From an uncultured Prochlorococcus sp. (GTDB lineage: Bacteria; Cyanobacteriota; Cyanobacteriia; PCC-6307; Cyanobiaceae): 23,779 nt of DNA. The position numbers and the translations under genes were made by a program. Positions 22,701 to 23,779 of this stretch are shown piece after piece (position 1 is the first letter of the stretch; each line of letters begins with the position of its first letter). The stretch is taken from the NCBI GenBank assembly GCA_902572675.1, contig CACGGY010000008.1, positions 1 through 23,779 of the forward strand, given 5' to 3'. The notes under the pieces are model-generated. The model made no database searches. It saw only the letters and a list, made by a program, of their open reading frames with translations, and had not been told where the DNA came from.

Positions 22701-23481
22701 TGAGGATGATAAATTTAACCCTCTTGCTGGGGCATCAAGGGATGGTGATTCAATTAATCGTATATTTGGGTCAGCGCCAGGTTCATATGGAGCTGGACTA
22801 CAAGAACTAATTTCTAATTCTAATTGGGAAAATATTGATGATTTTGGAGAATCTTTTCTTAATTGGAGTAAGTGGATTTACAGTGATAATCTTGAACCTA
22901 TAGAGGATAAAAAATCATTAGAAAAAGCTCTTAAAAATGTTCAGTTAGTTGTTCATAACCAAGATAATAAGGAACATGATATTTTAGATTCTGATGATTA
23001 TTATCAGTTTCAGGGTGGCTTATCTTCAGCAGTAAAAAAATTGAGCGGTAAATTTCCTGAAATGTATCATGGTGATTTATCAAAATTTGGATTATCCAAA
23101 ATTTCAAAATTACAAGATGAAATTAATAAAGTTGTTATATCAAGAATACTTAACCCTAAATGGATAAATGGAATGAAGGATAATGGTTATAAAGGAGCGT
23201 TTGAATTTTCAGCTACACTAGATTACTTATATGCTTTTGATGCTTCTACTGAAGTAGTCTCAGATTGGTGTTATGAGGAAGTTTATAAATCATGGTTATG
23301 TGATCTGGATCTTAGGAATTTCTTTCTAGAGAATAATCCATGGGCTTTAAGAGATATTGCACAAAGATTTCTTGAAATTGTAAATAGAAAAATGTGGAAT
23401 AATAGTTCATCAGATGTCATTGAAAATTTAAAGAACATAATTATTAATACTGATTCAATAATTGAAAAAAATGAATTCTAA
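19744..23481 (+). CDS. cobN: CobN, cobaltochelatase large subunit
   Basis: This is the large, metal-inserting subunit of the ATP-dependent cobaltochelatase of the aerobic-type B12 pathway, related to the ChlH subunit of magnesium chelatase. At 1245 residues the length fits CobN. Conserved segments are CHIGKHGTVEWLPGKSIGLS (about 543-562), DPGEGSQAKRRTAATIIDHL (about 583-602), CQSASQILDLYKQDNGED (about 880-897), ATSTMRNGGEDICQILYLLG (about 905-924), and RPRVDVTLRISGMFRDAFPQL (about 953-973). An Asn/Lys-rich, less conserved stretch spans about 620-840. In cyanobacteria the ChlI and ChlD subunits may serve both chelatases; neither is in the window. Choosing CobN over ChlH is based on length and the GKHG/MRNGGEDI segments. 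It has no upstream riboswitch and ends 1 bp before the PHP gene's stop. Confidence 0.92.
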   Translation: MHRILNVAGNEKNNDDLIEQPAADFIFITSVKADLNLISNLLLEKEFASLKNNIRALEISNLNSSAQIDNYLLKTINYAKVVILRIFGDKGTWNYGIEQLLNWQAVNKKRKLVILSGTVDQEVSLSEISSIDKNIALNISRLLRSGGMENYRKFLNCLNYLKVNETLIPDEFLNISFYPDPYLYDWKIEKGEKIGIISYKSLFLANEIEVNEKLNLQLRRFGLSPKTLFISTLKDHIIQKKLIEIFKKEDIKLIITTTSFSSSQIKNNELIENSTNIFTSLKIPILQLLSSNRSRKSWLNSSIGMNSSDLLMQIIIPEFDGRITTCPSAFKEIISKKNTLYSEITSYKADQVGIKWISKFATNYVKLQQLNNFDKKICLIISNYPVKNGRIGNGVGLNTPSSIINILNWLKEEGYDLGSCNYPQDSSELMSILIKTRTNDIESQNNKPLDYLPLSEYLKYWNYLELEPKNIIVNRWGKPSEAIDLDNEGFSINGIRFGKITLLIQPQRGYDAFTDRDIHSPDLPPPHRYLAQYFWIEKVFNANAICHIGKHGTVEWLPGKSIGLSNKCFPNIICPAIPNIYPFIVNDPGEGSQAKRRTAATIIDHLTPPLDRSELYGKYSILENYLDEYFEAKLLNSNRIEIIEKSIFELIKKDFNEITLNNKNNQIEEIDSFLCKIKESQIRTGLHIFGNRQNDINEINLFLCVARVPNANRIGIVQYIAKHLKLDLDPWTNIYDQKISEKDKKILLTFSNKNILNFRMAIDFLEQQAKYLIYLFFYKKNTNIKNLEKYKNQKIIDYFFNEKKHNKYFLLLKKEILYPIINSSYNEKLSFINSLNGQYVKSGPSGAPTRGKTEALPTGKNFFSVDSRGLPTESAWSVGCQSASQILDLYKQDNGEDLKNLAISVWATSTMRNGGEDICQILYLLGVQPIWDGPSRRVVDLEIIPLSVLERPRVDVTLRISGMFRDAFPQLVKLTSKAINLVSNLNEDDKFNPLAGASRDGDSINRIFGSAPGSYGAGLQELISNSNWENIDDFGESFLNWSKWIYSDNLEPIEDKKSLEKALKNVQLVVHNQDNKEHDILDSDDYYQFQGGLSSAVKKLSGKFPEMYHGDLSKFGLSKISKLQDEINKVVISRILNPKWINGMKDNGYKGAFEFSATLDYLYAFDASTEVVSDWCYEEVYKSWLCDLDLRNFFLENNPWALRDIAQRFLEIVNRKMWNNSSSDVIENLKNIIINTDSIIEKNEF

Positions 23482-23482
23482 A

Positions 23483-23779
23483 TTATCTACCTAATAGCGA
23501 AAGTCCATGACTATCTGTTCCGCATGTTTTTAGCATTGAATATTTATCTGCTAATTTATCTATTTCTGAACATACAAATAAACTAGGATTCCATACTTCA
23601 TTAAGTTCATAATCGTACCAAACCTCTATTCCATCAATACCTTGTATTTTGGCCTCTGGAATTAATTTATAAAAGGGAATCCTGTATCTCGCTGGATGTG
23701 CAAGAAATGATAAACCACCAGCTAAATTTATTGCTTTTATAACTGATTTAATATTTAAATCATTACCTATTGGAGACTC
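23483..23779 (-). CDS. PHP-domain phosphoesterase, C-terminal part (runs off the window)
   Basis: I translated the last 98 codons by hand; the 5' end lies beyond the window. The fragment shows typical PHP (polymerase and histidinol phosphatase) features: AGGLSFLAHPARYR with a metal-binding His28, then GIDGIEVWYD, and near the end TCGTDSHG with Asp89 and His91 as metal ligands, ending LSLLGR. This pattern fits the YciV/TrpH-like family, trinuclear-metal phosphoesterases that include 5'-3' exonucleases for short RNAs and nucleotide 3',5'-bisphosphate phosphatases. The exact substrate cannot be fixed from the fragment. It converges with cobN, with a single base between the stop codons. Confidence 0.82.
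   Translation of the reverse strand, partial: ESPIGNDLNIKSVIKAINLAGGLSFLAHPARYRIPFYKLIPEAKIQGIDGIEVWYDYELNEVWNPSLFVCSEIDKLADKYSMLKTCGTDSHGLSLLGR

Overview
The window looks like chromosome of a high-light-type marine picocyanobacterium, most likely Prochlorococcus. The base composition is very AT-rich, genes are short and tightly packed, and several very small lineage-type ORFs are present. The gene content is cyanobacterial: a CCB2/CCB4-type cytochrome b6 heme-attachment factor, aerobic-type CobN, a B12-dependent MetH, a Zam-like RNB exoribonuclease, and ClpS. The genus is inferred from style and protein similarity recalled from memory; no search was run.

Region 1 (1-2460) is accessory-like. 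It holds five ORFs under 60 codons, one of them a possible prepilin-like peptide. It also holds a ribbon-helix-helix (RHH) regulator gene flanked by copies of an 11-bp palindrome, and a two-gene unit ending in a secreted thioredoxin-fold protein with a CPNC site. A structured-looking noncoding patch lies at 1606-1670.

Region 2 (2465-8911) is housekeeping and mostly on the minus strand: clpS, tRNA-Met(CAT), trmL, cobU, a small membrane protein, lptC, metG, an RNB exoribonuclease, rpsR and rpmG. The CCB-type gene at 4404 is on the plus strand and ends tail-to-tail with lptC. The rpmG product has lost three of the four zinc-ribbon cysteines.

Region 3 (9013-13260) starts with pheT on the plus strand and a small secreted Trp-rich protein. 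Two noncoding stretches follow (11458-11562 and 11812-12246) carrying a family of 14-bp palindromes, consensus GTCTYATATRAGAC, and several hairpins. Next to them, on the minus strand, is an unusual gene encoding an N-terminal RHH DNA-binding domain fused to a C-terminal J-domain with an HPD motif. The RHH-J gene and the palindrome family are the most novel-looking part of the window.

Region 4 (13392-23779) holds a small coiled-coil protein, an Ap4A phosphorylase, a DUF2237 protein, a small acidic protein, metH and ilvE (probable operon), cobN on the plus strand, and the 3' end of a PHP-domain phosphoesterase. cobU and cobN make cobalamin and metH uses it, so the window links B12 synthesis to methionine formation, and metG then charges the methionine to tRNA. 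I see no IS element, CRISPR array, rRNA or cobalamin riboswitch.
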